Source: Bacteroidetes bacterium HGW-Bacteroidetes-8 (GTDB lineage: Bacteria; Bacteroidota; Bacteroidia; Bacteroidales; UBA932). Taken from it: a DNA stretch of 64,000 nucleotides. The number at the start of each line of letters is the position of its first letter. The first letter of the stretch is position 1. Shown here one piece after another: positions 19,242 through 28,137 of this stretch. A model generated the notes under the pieces. The model was not told the origin of the DNA and did not search any database. It saw only the letters and a list, made by a program, of their open reading frames with translations. The position numbers were made by a program, and so were the translations under genes. The stretch covers positions 186,001 through 250,000 of the forward strand of contig PHCZ01000001.1 in assembly GCA_002840895.1 (NCBI GenBank). Reading direction: 5' to 3'.

Positions 19242-20715
19242 AAAAATCTTTAATCTCTTTTACAAGAGAGTTTATAAGGTTGTTTTTCAAATCATAAAGG
19301 TCATCCGAAATGTCCACTTTATAATAGTGAGGGTTGATTAATCTCTTTTGGGTTTCGTTTAGTGAGCCAAGGTTGTTACGATAGTACTCTCTCCTTTGTT
19401 GTATGGGTTTGCGAACCAATACCACCTCACCATCTTTTATTATTAGGCTCTGCAGGGGTTTGAATTCATAACTATCTTGCTCGAAGGTTGTTGTTTTAGT
19501 GTCGTCAAATTCGTCGCGGATTGTAATATACTCTCTGTTCTCTATTTTTTTAGCTAGAGAATCTCCTCTCAGACAGGTGATATCTGCCTTGAACATACCG
19601 TTACGAATTACACGGTAGGTTATCTGAAATCCGGGGTTGATAGCTTTGCTCTTGTCTTCTGACCTTTTGAGTACTGGTTCGTTATCAATCTCTACTAACT
19701 TATATACGTTTCCGAAACAGGGATTATGTTTGCTGGTTGCAATGGCATCACCAACCCCGTAGGCGTCAATTTTTGCATTCTGACGCTCAAGTTCTGCAAT
19801 AATATACTCGTCCAGAGAGTTGGTTGCAAATATTTTACATCTTTTAAGCCCCGCTCTGTCCAACTCCTCTCTGCATACAGATGAGAGATATGCAAGATCA
19901 CCGCTATCCAGCCGAATACCGTAGCTGTTGGTGTAGTTATCGTCTACTCCATTATCCAGATATGCCCGGATTGCATTTTTTAACCCGCACCTAAGTGTGT
20001 CGTAAGTATCTACAAGCAGTACCAGAGGTTCACCATAATGGCTCTTTATATAAGTATTAAAAGCCATAAGTTCTCCTGCAATTGTGCATCCGAAAACATT
20101 TATAAAGCTATGAGCCATTGTTCCGGTAGATTCAATATCAAATATATCTCCGGTTATTACATTAGATGAGTTAAGACACCCACCTATGATTGCCGCTTTA
20201 GCTCCGTAAACTGCAGCCCAGGGGCCGTGGGCTCTTCGGGAGCCGAACTCGCTGACAGGTTTGTTTGTAGATCTGGTTACCCTGGAGGCTTTTGTGGCAA
20301 TTGCCATCTGGTGATTCATAATTGAGAGCAGAGGTGTCTCCAGTAGTTGAGCCTCTATAAGCGGCCCCTCAACTGTAATTATTGGTTGAGTAGGGAATGC
20401 AATTTCGCCCTCCTCCATAGCATAGACATTTCCGGTAAATTTCATCTGGGAGAGGTATCTCCGGTACTCTCTGTACTCCTCTCCGGGTAAGAACCTCTCA
20501 AAAAAGGGTTCATCTGCACTACCCAACCCGGATATCATCTTGACAGCCTCCTCAACTCCGCTCACTACAGCCCAGTTGTTTTTGTCCGGGGCACTTCTGT
20601 AAAAAAGATTAAAGACAGCTCTTTTGTTTTGAAAACCTTCGTCATAAAAGGTTTTACCCATTGTGTACTGGTACCTGTCCGAGCAATATGATATATTGAA
20701 AAAATTGATCATCAT
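19225..20715 (-). CDS. pncB: Nicotinate phosphoribosyltransferase
   Basis: This enzyme joins nicotinate to PRPP to make nicotinate mononucleotide in NAD salvage. The 496-residue protein starts with the family's SDRYQYTMG and has FGSRRAHGP with the active-site His region near 164-172. LVDTYDT and IRLDSGDLAYL follow near 245-285. I use the ATG at 20715 (another is at 20712) because the longer TTG frame starts inside the -7 box. It overlaps pncA by 17 bases. Confidence 0.94.
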   Translation of the reverse strand: MMINFFNISYCSDRYQYTMGKTFYDEGFQNKRAVFNLFYRSAPDKNNWAVVSGVEEAVKMISGLGSADEPFFERFLPGEEYREYRRYLSQMKFTGNVYAMEEGEIAFPTQPIITVEGPLIEAQLLETPLLSIMNHQMAIATKASRVTRSTNKPVSEFGSRRAHGPWAAVYGAKAAIIGGCLNSSNVITGDIFDIESTGTMAHSFINVFGCTIAGELMAFNTYIKSHYGEPLVLLVDTYDTLRCGLKNAIRAYLDNGVDDNYTNSYGIRLDSGDLAYLSSVCREELDRAGLKRCKIFATNSLDEYIIAELERQNAKIDAYGVGDAIATSKHNPCFGNVYKLVEIDNEPVLKRSEDKSKAINPGFQITYRVIRNGMFKADITCLRGDSLAKKIENREYITIRDEFDDTKTTTFEQDSYEFKPLQSLIIKDGEVVLVRKPIQQRREYYRNNLGSLNETQKRLINPHYYKVDISDDLYDLKNNLINSLVKEIKDFYDNQQ

Positions 20716-20736
20716 CCGGTAATTTGAAATAGATAT

Positions 20737-20744
20737 CAAAGGTA
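20737..20744 (-). promoter_or_regulatory. -7 box for pncB-pncA
   Basis: On the minus strand this reads TACCTTTG (TAnnTTTG), 21 bases upstream of the ATG at 20715. It fixes the start downstream of the longest frame. Confidence 0.55.
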
Positions 20745-20758
20745 CGAAAAAACGGAAC

Positions 20759-21505
20759 TTAAACTTCCTCTTTGAGAAGCTCTTTTGCTACCAGATCCTG
20801 TGCAATATGGATAATTATTACAGGGTAGATAGAACCAGTAAGATAGAAGATTGTGCCTATTGCAACTCCTGCAAGAGCCGGCTTGAGTGCCTCTTTGCCC
20901 TGATATATATGTCCTATAGCAAATAGCACAGAGGAGATTGCAATAATGATCAGCCCGTTTGTTGGTCCAAAGATGAGTGGAGTTGCAAAAAAGAGATATC
21001 CCCTGTAGTTTATCTCCTCAGTTAAACCAGCAGATATTGCCAGGAGAGTCCAGGCTCTCTTCTCCTTTAGTGTGACCGGAAGCATCATCCTCATTGCAGC
21101 GGGGATTTTATTGGCGTGCTCTTCACGAATTTTGTCACTTAAACGGAAGGAGATAATGGCGTATAAACTATAGATAAAATATATTGCCGCCCCTGCAAGT
21201 GCTCCGTAAAAATATAGATTACCTACCTCATTTATTTGCGAAGAGGGAGTTACAAAGCCAAGATCTGCAAAACTGAAACCTGAGATCAAAACAGATAATA
21301 CTATTACCAAAGTAGGAACCCAACTCCAGATAATCGAAGTTCTGTACCATAATGCCTTGTTGTATGCCCAGTTCATCATTTGGTCCCTTAGCCGTTTGCT
21401 TTGATAGTAACCGGCTATAGGGTAAACAACTGTCATAATAGTTATTACCGCAATAAAGAGGATAAGATTTAACGTGTAGATGGTATCAGAGGGGGATATA
21501 ATCAT
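20759..21505 (-). CDS. CPBP-family intramembrane glutamic endopeptidase
   Basis: The 248-residue protein has about seven to eight transmembrane helices and the CPBP (CAAX protease/bacteriocin-processing) motifs EEINYRG near 164-170 and FAIGH near 197-201. This family includes prenyl-protein and bacteriocin-processing proteases, and many bacterial members have no known substrate. It lies between nhaD and pncB on the same strand but has no obvious functional link to either. Confidence 0.8.
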   Translation of the reverse strand: MIISPSDTIYTLNLILFIAVITIMTVVYPIAGYYQSKRLRDQMMNWAYNKALWYRTSIIWSWVPTLVIVLSVLISGFSFADLGFVTPSSQINEVGNLYFYGALAGAAIYFIYSLYAIISFRLSDKIREEHANKIPAAMRMMLPVTLKEKRAWTLLAISAGLTEEINYRGYLFFATPLIFGPTNGLIIIAISSVLFAIGHIYQGKEALKPALAGVAIGTIFYLTGSIYPVIIIHIAQDLVAKELLKEEV

Positions 21506-21528
21506 TTTGTAATGAATATAGTATATAT

Positions 21529-22926
21529 TTAATCAAATAAGATATATACAAGTGAACCTGCAATGTATCCGGCAAAGGCAAGCAGAGAGATGTGTTTAAG
21601 GTACCAGTTGAATCTTATCTTCTCCAACCCCATAACTACCACACCTGCAGCAGAACCTATAATGAGCATAGAGCCTCCAACTCCGGAGCAGTAGGCTAAA
21701 AACTGCCAGAAGGTCCCATCCATTACGAAGTTCTGCATAAATTCCGGATTGGCTATTGTCGATAGTGTTGCAGGATCAATAACCGGATACATACCCATTG
21801 CTACTGCAACCAGAGGGACGTTATCTACCACGGAAGAGAGAGCCCCAATTGTCATATCAATCAGATAGATGTTCTGAGTCTTCTCATTAAGAAAGTTCCC
21901 GACTATATTTAGAACTCCGGTTGCCTGGAGAGACAACACAGAGAGAAGTATTCCAAGAAAGAAGAGTATTGTGGTTGTATCTATTTTTTTTATAACAGTA
22001 GTTACCCTGTTTTTAAGTGAGTCTTTAAATCTGGCTCGGCTGAAAAGAATCTCTGTATATATCCAGATAATTGCCAGGGATGTAAGTACTCCAAGGAAAG
22101 GGGGTAGACCGGTAAAGAATTTAAAAACAGGAACAAACAGAAGCGCCAGAACCCCGATTATAAGAATTGTAATGCTCTCTCTCTTACCGATAGCATCCTC
22201 TTTAACAGCTATTACTGTCTTTTTCAATACATTTTGAGCACCACCTTTAAGCAGTCTTGTTACAAAAATAAGAGGGATAAGTGTTGAGATTAAACTTGGC
22301 AACAGTAGTGATTTTATTAATGGAAGTGAGGAGATCCTCCCCTTAATCCACAACATAATGGTTGTGACGTCACCAATGGGAGACCACGCACCACCGCTGT
22401 TTGCGGCAATTATTATCATACTTGCGAAAACCCACCGCTCTTTGTAATTTGGAATCATCTTCTTAACAAGCATAACCATAACAATTGATGTGGTGAGGTT
22501 GTCCAACACAGATGACATTACAAAAGCGATACCTGCTATTATCCAGAGTAATTTCCTTTTGTCCTTTGTTTGGATTTTACGGGTAATAATATCAAATCCA
22601 TTATTAGCATCAATAAGCTCTACAATTGTCATTGCCCCTATAAGAAAAAAGAGGGTCGATGAGACATCTCCAAGATATTCAATCAGCTGAAATTCAACAA
22701 TGAACCTTCGACTCTGTTCAAGGATCGAGAGCTCTTTAAGATGTTGATTATTAGTAATAAACTCTGTAAATGAGGCTGGATTTTCTAACGAAGCAGAGAG
22801 GGGGGTAAGTACGATGTAAATTACCCACATTACTCCGGCCATAAGCAGTGCAACAGCTGCCTTATCGATTTTAATCTTGTGCTCCATAGCTATGCATACA
22901 TAGCCAACAATGAACACTATAACCAT
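21529..22926 (-). CDS. nhaD: NhaD-type Na+/H+ antiporter
   Basis: The 465-residue protein has about 11-13 transmembrane helices and typical NhaD stretches: SSVLDNLTTSIVMVMLVKK near 165, ANSGGAWSPIGDVTTIMLW near 200, and SSVVDNVPLVAVAMGMYP in the second half. These mark the two inverted ion-transporter repeats. It exports Na+ in exchange for H+. A TTG 9 bases upstream (22935) is an alternative start. Confidence 0.9.
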   Translation of the reverse strand: MVIVFIVGYVCIAMEHKIKIDKAAVALLMAGVMWVIYIVLTPLSASLENPASFTEFITNNQHLKELSILEQSRRFIVEFQLIEYLGDVSSTLFFLIGAMTIVELIDANNGFDIITRKIQTKDKRKLLWIIAGIAFVMSSVLDNLTTSIVMVMLVKKMIPNYKERWVFASMIIIAANSGGAWSPIGDVTTIMLWIKGRISSLPLIKSLLLPSLISTLIPLIFVTRLLKGGAQNVLKKTVIAVKEDAIGKRESITILIIGVLALLFVPVFKFFTGLPPFLGVLTSLAIIWIYTEILFSRARFKDSLKNRVTTVIKKIDTTTILFFLGILLSVLSLQATGVLNIVGNFLNEKTQNIYLIDMTIGALSSVVDNVPLVAVAMGMYPVIDPATLSTIANPEFMQNFVMDGTFWQFLAYCSGVGGSMLIIGSAAGVVVMGLEKIRFNWYLKHISLLAFAGYIAGSLVYILFD

Positions 22927-23008
22927 TAACTCCAAAGCTTAATTGTTTTTTTAAAAGAGATGGCGAAGTTAGATATAAAAATGCAGCCGTTGTTCAAAAA
23001 AAACGTTT

Positions 23009-24085
23009 TTATTGCATCAGCACTTTTGGCCTTTGAGGTTCTCCTATGTTCTCTCCGTTTAATCCAAGATATTTATCTGACTTAACATACTCTATGCCAA
23101 TTTTGTCCAGCAACGGTTCAACAGCCACCTGGTGAACCTGAAGTCCGATATCCCACGGATTGTAACCCAGAAGAAGAGCGGTAATCTCTTCATAGGTAAG
23201 AGAGGGAATCCCAAAACCGCCCTCTCCGTAAGTAATCCCCTCCATCTCGGCTATAACATATTGCCACCTGTCGAGGAAAAATGTACAACCGGGGCAGTTA
23301 CCAATAATAAGATCCGGCTTGTAGGGTTTCATTGAGTCAAACTTGATCTTTGAATTTGTAACCGAGTAACCTCTGTTCTCTTTTAAGAGATACTGCCGGA
23401 ATCCAAACCCACAACAGTGCCTTCTCTCGGGGTAGTTAACCTGCTCTCCTCCAAACTCGTCTGTAAGCCCTGCAAGAACATATGGATACTCTGCTCCTCC
23501 AATACCTTTCTCGGGAAAAATTTTTGCATAGTGGCAACCTATGTGATCTACAACTTTAAGGGGTAACCCTGTCTCCTTGTGTATTAACCTGTATTTTAAT
23601 TTTTTAGAAAGCTCTTCCCTGAATTTGAAAATCAAGTCACTGGCGTGAACAACATTTTTAGGAATCTCGAATACTCTTCCGGTAGAGTTAAAGAGCTGCT
23701 CTCTGGTTTTTTTAAGTGTCTCAGGGAAGTGGTGCCAAGTCTCTATAACCTCAGAGTAGATCCCAAACGAGGTGACACAAGAGCATACAAGATTTTCGTA
23801 GCCAGCATCCCGCATAAGCGAAAACTGCCTTGCCACCACAGTCATTGTTGTCTCAAAAGGGATTAAACCACTATGATAGGCAATTCCGGTACAGGTGGTT
23901 TGAGCAGGATCGTCAAATATATCTTTACCAAGCTCTTCCCGTAATATTTTCATAAAAATATCCTCAGCAGCAGGGAATACATTCTGTCTGATACAGCTTC
24001 TGGCAAGATAGTAGTGGTCATTAGCGATCTCCTTCTGATACTTTTGCCACTCAAGGTTTTTTACAGGTACAATTAAATTACTCAT
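23009..24085 (-). CDS. hdrB: Heterodisulfide reductase subunit B-like (CCG-domain) protein
   Basis: The 358-residue protein resembles HdrB, which holds non-cubane [4Fe-4S] clusters that reduce disulfides or heterodisulfides. The second cysteine motif is complete: C184, C224-C225-G and C264-x-x-C267. The first is degraded: C31, a lone C65 in TTCTG, and C101-x-C103. One catalytic cluster is therefore likely. It overlaps HdrC by one base. No HdrA gene is adjacent, but two HdrA-type proteins are encoded about 20 kb away, and the pair could partner with them. Confidence 0.87.
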   Translation of the reverse strand: MSNLIVPVKNLEWQKYQKEIANDHYYLARSCIRQNVFPAAEDIFMKILREELGKDIFDDPAQTTCTGIAYHSGLIPFETTMTVVARQFSLMRDAGYENLVCSCVTSFGIYSEVIETWHHFPETLKKTREQLFNSTGRVFEIPKNVVHASDLIFKFREELSKKLKYRLIHKETGLPLKVVDHIGCHYAKIFPEKGIGGAEYPYVLAGLTDEFGGEQVNYPERRHCCGFGFRQYLLKENRGYSVTNSKIKFDSMKPYKPDLIIGNCPGCTFFLDRWQYVIAEMEGITYGEGGFGIPSLTYEEITALLLGYNPWDIGLQVHQVAVEPLLDKIGIEYVKSDKYLGLNGENIGEPQRPKVLMQ

Positions 24086-24696
24086 TACAAATCCTCCAGT
24101 TTTTTAAATCTCTCCATTGCCCCTGTCTCCTTAAAAATAGCTTTCAGGTCATCCAGCGAACTTTTTGGAATAGCCCTTAACGAACCTGCACGATCCTGCT
24201 TGTAGCTGCACCCCAATCTCTCGAGAACCTTCTCTTTGTTCTCTTTTATCCAATCCCACACAGGACCCTGCTCCGGGAATTTCTCTGTATCTATTCCATC
24301 AAAGTAGACACAGTAACCATACTCAAGCATATGGTCGCTCATTATCCTCATAATGTCTCTCTGCATTCTCCCCTGGTGGCTCTCCCTAAAAAGCCCACTC
24401 TCTATTGAAAGAGCCCTTAGTGACTGTATAACGTATGCGGGTGTATTGTCTCGCGGGCACCTGGTTTTGCAGGAGATGCACTCACCGCACCTCCAGATAG
24501 TATCTGAGCTGAGTAGCTTCTTCAACTCCTCTTCGTCTTCATTCTGAACAATATCCATTACCTCTCTTGGGTCATAGTCTGAGACTCCGGCAGCAGGACA
24601 GATTGCAGTACAGGTACCGCAATTGATACAGGCCTTAAGACCCTCCTGATATCTAATGTCCTCTTTTAGTGAGTCGTAAAGTGATTTTGTGAGCAT
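24085..24696 (-). CDS. hdrC: Heterodisulfide reductase subunit C-like ferredoxin
   Basis: With the ATG at 24696 this is a 203-residue protein with two [4Fe-4S] motifs: C23-C26-C29-C33 (CINCGTCTAICP) and C70-C73-C76-C80 (CGECISCKTRCP). HdrC passes electrons from an HdrA flavoprotein to HdrB. It lies directly upstream of hdrB with a one-base overlap, so the two form a unit. A GTG at 24750 would add 18 residues that look unlike the family. The gene starts 55 bases after the upstream peptidase stop and may be co-transcribed with it. Confidence 0.87.
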   Translation of the reverse strand: MLTKSLYDSLKEDIRYQEGLKACINCGTCTAICPAAGVSDYDPREVMDIVQNEDEEELKKLLSSDTIWRCGECISCKTRCPRDNTPAYVIQSLRALSIESGLFRESHQGRMQRDIMRIMSDHMLEYGYCVYFDGIDTEKFPEQGPVWDWIKENKEKVLERLGCSYKQDRAGSLRAIPKSSLDDLKAIFKETGAMERFKKLEDL

Positions 24697-24751
24697 CTGA
24701 GTTGTTTTGTATCTATTTTTTTGAAAAGTCGCTATTGTTGGCAAACCCACT

Positions 24752-25843
24752 CTAGAATTTGTAGGCAGCTTTTCTCATTTGAGAGGGTGTTCCAAATGGT
24801 TTTGGAGGATTAAGATATCTCTCAAGATATTTATGGATCTCAAAGCGGATATCTGTAGCCACTTTAGTATCTATTCTGTCAAACCCGTGACCTCCGGGGG
24901 AGTTCTCAAACACTTTGTAATCAAATTGGCGATTGTGCGCCTTAAGCGAATCTATCATCAGAAGTACCTCCTCAACATACACATCGTTGTCGTTGGTGTT
25001 GGTATGAATAAGAAGAGGCTTTACAAGCTCTTTAGCGTAGGTTGAGGGAGATCTCCTTTTGTACTCCTGAGGATTCTCTTCTATTGATTCACCTATATGA
25101 TATTTTGCAGTGAAATTTGCGGTGTAATCTGGAGTGTGGGAGGCGAGTCTGTTTGCCAGATCGCTTACAGGAACTCCGGCAAATGCAACGTTGTACTTTT
25201 GTGGGTGTCGCAAAATATGCATAAGTGAGATCATCCCGCCGTGGCTCCAGCCAACTATCCCAACCCTGGTTGAATCTACAATATCGTAGTTCTCTACCAT
25301 ATAGTCGCGGCTTACCATTACATCTTCATTCTCCAGACCTCCGTAGTCAATATTCTCGTAGGTTGCCCTTCCATACCCTGTGCTACCTCTGTACTCTGCA
25401 GACACCACGATATATTGTTGTGCAATAAACTCTCTTACTATATGAGCGTAGTAAGTAGAGAAATCTGCGTGAATTCCGCTGTGAGGGAGTACTATAAGAG
25501 GGTACTTTTTGTTTGGATTAACAGACTTAGGTACAAAAACATAACAGTAGAACTGTAGTGGATTGACCGCAAAACGGTCATCTTCGCGAAGCGGTTTCCA
25601 CCTTGGGGGCCCTGCTAACCTCACTTTATCTACAAAGGCAATATCTCCAAGCATATTGTACCACATAAGATCATCTACCTTCTTTATGATAATATCGTGG
25701 GTGTGTCTGTACCCATCTACCTGCCTTTTAAGGGCTTTAATTTCGTTAATGAGCTCTTCGTTCTCGGTTTGGGCAAATGCAGTGCCGGATATAGCCATCA
25801 TCCCGGCAAGCGTTACTATAAGTGTAAGCAGATGTTTATTCAT
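24752..25843 (-). CDS. Exported S9-type (prolyl oligopeptidase family) serine peptidase
   Basis: The 363-residue protein has a signal peptide (MNKHLLTLIVTLAGMM..., ending TAFAQ) and an alpha/beta-hydrolase catalytic domain. The triad is visible: Ser in GWSHGG near 205, Asp in TNTNDNDVY near 290, and His in GGHGFDR near 325. The N-terminal beta-propeller of larger S9 enzymes is absent; a short coiled segment (about 28-55) replaces it. The longer frame (to 25981) is rejected because a -7 box lies between the two candidate starts. Confidence 0.85.
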   Translation of the reverse strand: MNKHLLTLIVTLAGMMAISGTAFAQTENEELINEIKALKRQVDGYRHTHDIIIKKVDDLMWYNMLGDIAFVDKVRLAGPPRWKPLREDDRFAVNPLQFYCYVFVPKSVNPNKKYPLIVLPHSGIHADFSTYYAHIVREFIAQQYIVVSAEYRGSTGYGRATYENIDYGGLENEDVMVSRDYMVENYDIVDSTRVGIVGWSHGGMISLMHILRHPQKYNVAFAGVPVSDLANRLASHTPDYTANFTAKYHIGESIEENPQEYKRRSPSTYAKELVKPLLIHTNTNDNDVYVEEVLLMIDSLKAHNRQFDYKVFENSPGGHGFDRIDTKVATDIRFEIHKYLERYLNPPKPFGTPSQMRKAAYKF

Positions 25844-26269
25844 AGAATTAAGTTTTTCGGAACAAATATAGTGAAAATAAGCCCTCCGCACAACGGGCAC
25901 GCCCATCCTCATTGTTCGTGAAATTCTCACAGCAGGAAAGCATATTTTAAACGTTGCGGTCTTATACCCCCCTCTGCACAACGGGCACGTCCATCCTGTG
26001 GAGAGAATTGTGTTCCTGCTGTGTGAGTTCTTTTGTAAAAAGGAGAGGTGCAGAGTGGGTTATTAAACAGCCCGCGGAAGATTGGTTTTCCTGCTGTGTA
26101 AATTCTTTTGTAAAAAAAAGGGGTGCTGCGAAGGGTTTTTATTTTCGAGCTATGATTTAACTTCCAAGTTACTCAAGGGACATAAATATTTGATGGTGAC
26201 TTAATAGTATTTCAGAGACCCTCTGGCTTTTTTAAATTATCCATAAAAATGGTAATTATGATTAACGTT
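25844..26269. repeat. Non-coding region with two small degenerate repeat families
   Basis: No credible gene lies in these 426 bases. A 28-bp unit beginning CCCTCCGCACAACGGGCACG occurs at 25882-25909 and again at 25970-25997 with two mismatches. A 29-bp unit beginning TTCCTGCTGTGTGAGTTC occurs at 26013-26041 and 26088-26116 with two mismatches. A related inverted copy (GAAATTCTCACAGCAGGAA) lies at 25920-25938. The short open frame across it simply translates the repeats. Confidence 0.7.
25863..25870 (-). promoter_or_regulatory. -7 box for the S9 peptidase gene
   Basis: On the minus strand this reads TATATTTG (TAnnTTTG), 19 bases upstream of the ATG at 25843. Confidence 0.6.
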
Positions 26270-27484
26270 TTATTTAAACTTTATAAGCATTAAAACCGGA
26301 TTGTCATCTTCGGTCATTTTATCGGTAATTTTTTTGAGAGTGTCTGAGAGGATTTCGTAATTTTTCTGAAGATTTGAGAAATATAAGTACTTTGCCAGAT
26401 AATTTTTATTCAATGTTTTACTAATCATAAAGTCAAGTAAATTAAGATTTTCCGGGGAGTTCTGAATAACAGTTCCATCTAATTTTCTTTTTTTTTGCAC
26501 TCTGTTAAGAGTATATATTTTTTTATCGACTTTGTCATAAGCTAAAAGTTTTAAACTTTTCTCATCCAGTTCAACTGGTTTTCTTGGAAAGATAATGCTA
26601 GACGATAGAAATATATACCTTTTTGTTTCAATCCCAGGGAAAATATATTTTTCACCCTTTTTTGGATATTTAGAAATATCTACAAATCTTGGGATAATTT
26701 CTAAAGAGTCATTGATAAAATATGTTGTATCGCAACAAATACTAAAAAAATAAAAACCTCTTCCTGTATTTACTATTGACGTTGAAGTACTCCAAATATT
26801 ATCTCCATTATATATCCTTCCAAAGCTAAAATCCGAAAAATCAAGAAGTGCTAGGCTCTCTTTGTCTATAAAACTTAATGTTCTACCTCTCTTTTTGACT
26901 TCACGATCCTTTGACAACCATTCAGGCGTTGAGTAGACAGCTTTAGGATTAAAACCTATTAATGTACTATCATTGATAAAATCAATATTCGTAATTCCTA
27001 ATCTAGGTTCAAAATCAACAGACCTTTTATAATTCCCCTCAATGTCGTATACAACCAACCTATTTTGCATCGGACTCAAAAGAAATACCTCTCTACCTAT
27101 TGTATCAACAGCAAAACAAATGCTATTAAGCAACTCTCCCGGGCCTCTTCCTTTCTGTCCAATCGTATATAAAGGCTCTCCCGAACGGTTATACACTATA
27201 ACTCTTGGATTATCAACATTTCCATCTGCAATAAAAATCTTTTTTTCCGTAATAAAAAAGGGGCGAAAATTTGAATGCATTATTAAAGTAGTATCCTTCC
27301 CAAGTTTTAAGGGAATATAGGAGATTTCTGCAATATCATCCAGATTCAGATCAAGTTCCGGGTAATTTTTGTAAGCATCAATTTCAATAATGCCATTTGA
27401 AACTTGGTTGCTTTCACAAGAGTGGATAGAAAATATTATCAATCCTAATAAAAGTAATCGCCAAATTGTAAAAATATAATACAT
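26270..27484 (-). CDS. 6-bladed beta-propeller lipoprotein
   Basis: The 404-residue protein starts with a lipoprotein signal peptide (MYYIFTIWRLLLLGLIIF..., lipobox Cys in SIHSCES). It continues with the DLDDIAEISYIPLK-type N-terminus and repeated strand pairs (RVIVYNRSGEPLYTIGQKGRGPGEL) of the Bacteroidota 6-bladed beta-propeller family. It is probably tethered to a membrane; ligand unknown. The frame extends to 27538, but a -7 box at 27515-27522 puts the start at 27484. It is noticeably more AT-rich than its neighbours. Confidence 0.75.
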   Translation of the reverse strand: MYYIFTIWRLLLLGLIIFSIHSCESNQVSNGIIEIDAYKNYPELDLNLDDIAEISYIPLKLGKDTTLIMHSNFRPFFITEKKIFIADGNVDNPRVIVYNRSGEPLYTIGQKGRGPGELLNSICFAVDTIGREVFLLSPMQNRLVVYDIEGNYKRSVDFEPRLGITNIDFINDSTLIGFNPKAVYSTPEWLSKDREVKKRGRTLSFIDKESLALLDFSDFSFGRIYNGDNIWSTSTSIVNTGRGFYFFSICCDTTYFINDSLEIIPRFVDISKYPKKGEKYIFPGIETKRYIFLSSSIIFPRKPVELDEKSLKLLAYDKVDKKIYTLNRVQKKRKLDGTVIQNSPENLNLLDFMISKTLNKNYLAKYLYFSNLQKNYEILSDTLKKITDKMTEDDNPVLMLIKFK

Positions 27485-27514
27485 TAAGATCCCAATTAAC
27501 TCTATTAAACAATC

Positions 27515-27522
27515 CAAAAATA
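27515..27522 (-). promoter_or_regulatory. -7 box for the beta-propeller lipoprotein gene
   Basis: On the minus strand this reads TATTTTTG (TAnnTTTG), 30 bases upstream of the ATG at 27484. Confidence 0.5.
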
Positions 27523-27768
27523 TTAAGATAAAGCTCAAGTATTCAGCACCCTAAAATTATGATAATTAATTTGTTTGTGCAAGTAATTCTATTGAATTTT
27601 AAACTGACAGTATTTTGTGTAATTAACAGCATAGCATATGTATAAAATTATTAATTTGATAAATTCCAAAAACGAATTTTTCAAACAACTCATAATAAGA
27701 GCATTTCTCAAAATACTATCAGTTGACCAAGTGCTTAAACGCCACATTTTCAGCCAATATCTATGCAA

Positions 27769-27891
27769 CCTCTCAGTTTTTTTTGCAAAGCGCAGATAAT
27801 CAAAAGCAAAGTTTTTCAACTATCACTAAAAATGTAAAGCCTCTCTTGTTAAAACGCAGTATTATAATGCTTTGCAAAATAAACCGAGAGG
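27769..27891. repeat. 23-bp imperfect inverted repeat (MITE-like or hairpin)
   Basis: CCTCTCAGTTTTTTTTGCAA... at 27769-27791 is matched by its reverse complement at 27869-27891 with 21 of 23 positions identical, leaving 77 bases between. The arms end CCTCTC/GAGAGG. No clear target-site duplication flanks them. Confidence 0.6.
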
Positions 27892-28012
27892 TGAAAAGCT
27901 TGCGCAGCAGACCGCATCATTGGGAGTATTTTGTAATTAATTGTAATTCAAAGATATAATCTTGATAACTTTGCGTTTGGGATGGAGTTGACAAGAACTA
28001 TATACGGCTTTG

Positions 28013-28090
28013 TTCCGTCGCTTCGCGCCGGATTCGCCTATTTCCGTCGCTTCGCGCCGGATTCGCCTATTTCCGTCGCTTCGCGCCGGA
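28013..28090. repeat. 29-bp tandem repeat, 2.7 copies
   Basis: A 29-bp GC-rich unit starting TTCCGTCGCTTCGCGCCGGA occurs at 28013-28041, 28042-28070 and, truncated to 20 bases, 28071-28090. The copies are identical where they overlap. It lies 48 bases beyond the dnaK stop and contrasts sharply with the AT-rich surroundings. Confidence 0.85.
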
Positions 28091-28137
28091 TCGCTTCGCG
28101 AAATGCTTTTGCTTCTGCATTCCGCTCGCTTAGTCGC

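Larger units (their letters stand above)
27523..28137. other. Intergenic region with inverted and tandem repeats
   Basis: About 600 bases without a gene I can support. It holds the imperfect inverted repeat at 27769-27891 and the GC-rich tandem repeat at 28013-28090 (listed separately). A 76-codon minus-strand frame (27589-27819) crosses part of it but resembles no family I know; it may be a remnant of a decayed mobile element. Confidence 0.5.

Noticed and set aside
25954-26160. 68-codon plus-strand frame between the S9 peptidase and lipoprotein genes
   Set aside because: It only translates the two copies of the 29-bp repeat (SCCVxSFVKxRGA twice); no promoter and no family resemblance.
27589-27819. 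76-codon minus-strand frame
   Set aside because: No recognisable domain, crosses one arm of an inverted repeat, and lies in a repeat-rich gene-free region; kept only as a possible relic.
28013-28090. Tandem 29-bp units as a CRISPR array
   Set aside because: The copies are directly adjacent with no spacers, and no cas genes are present.
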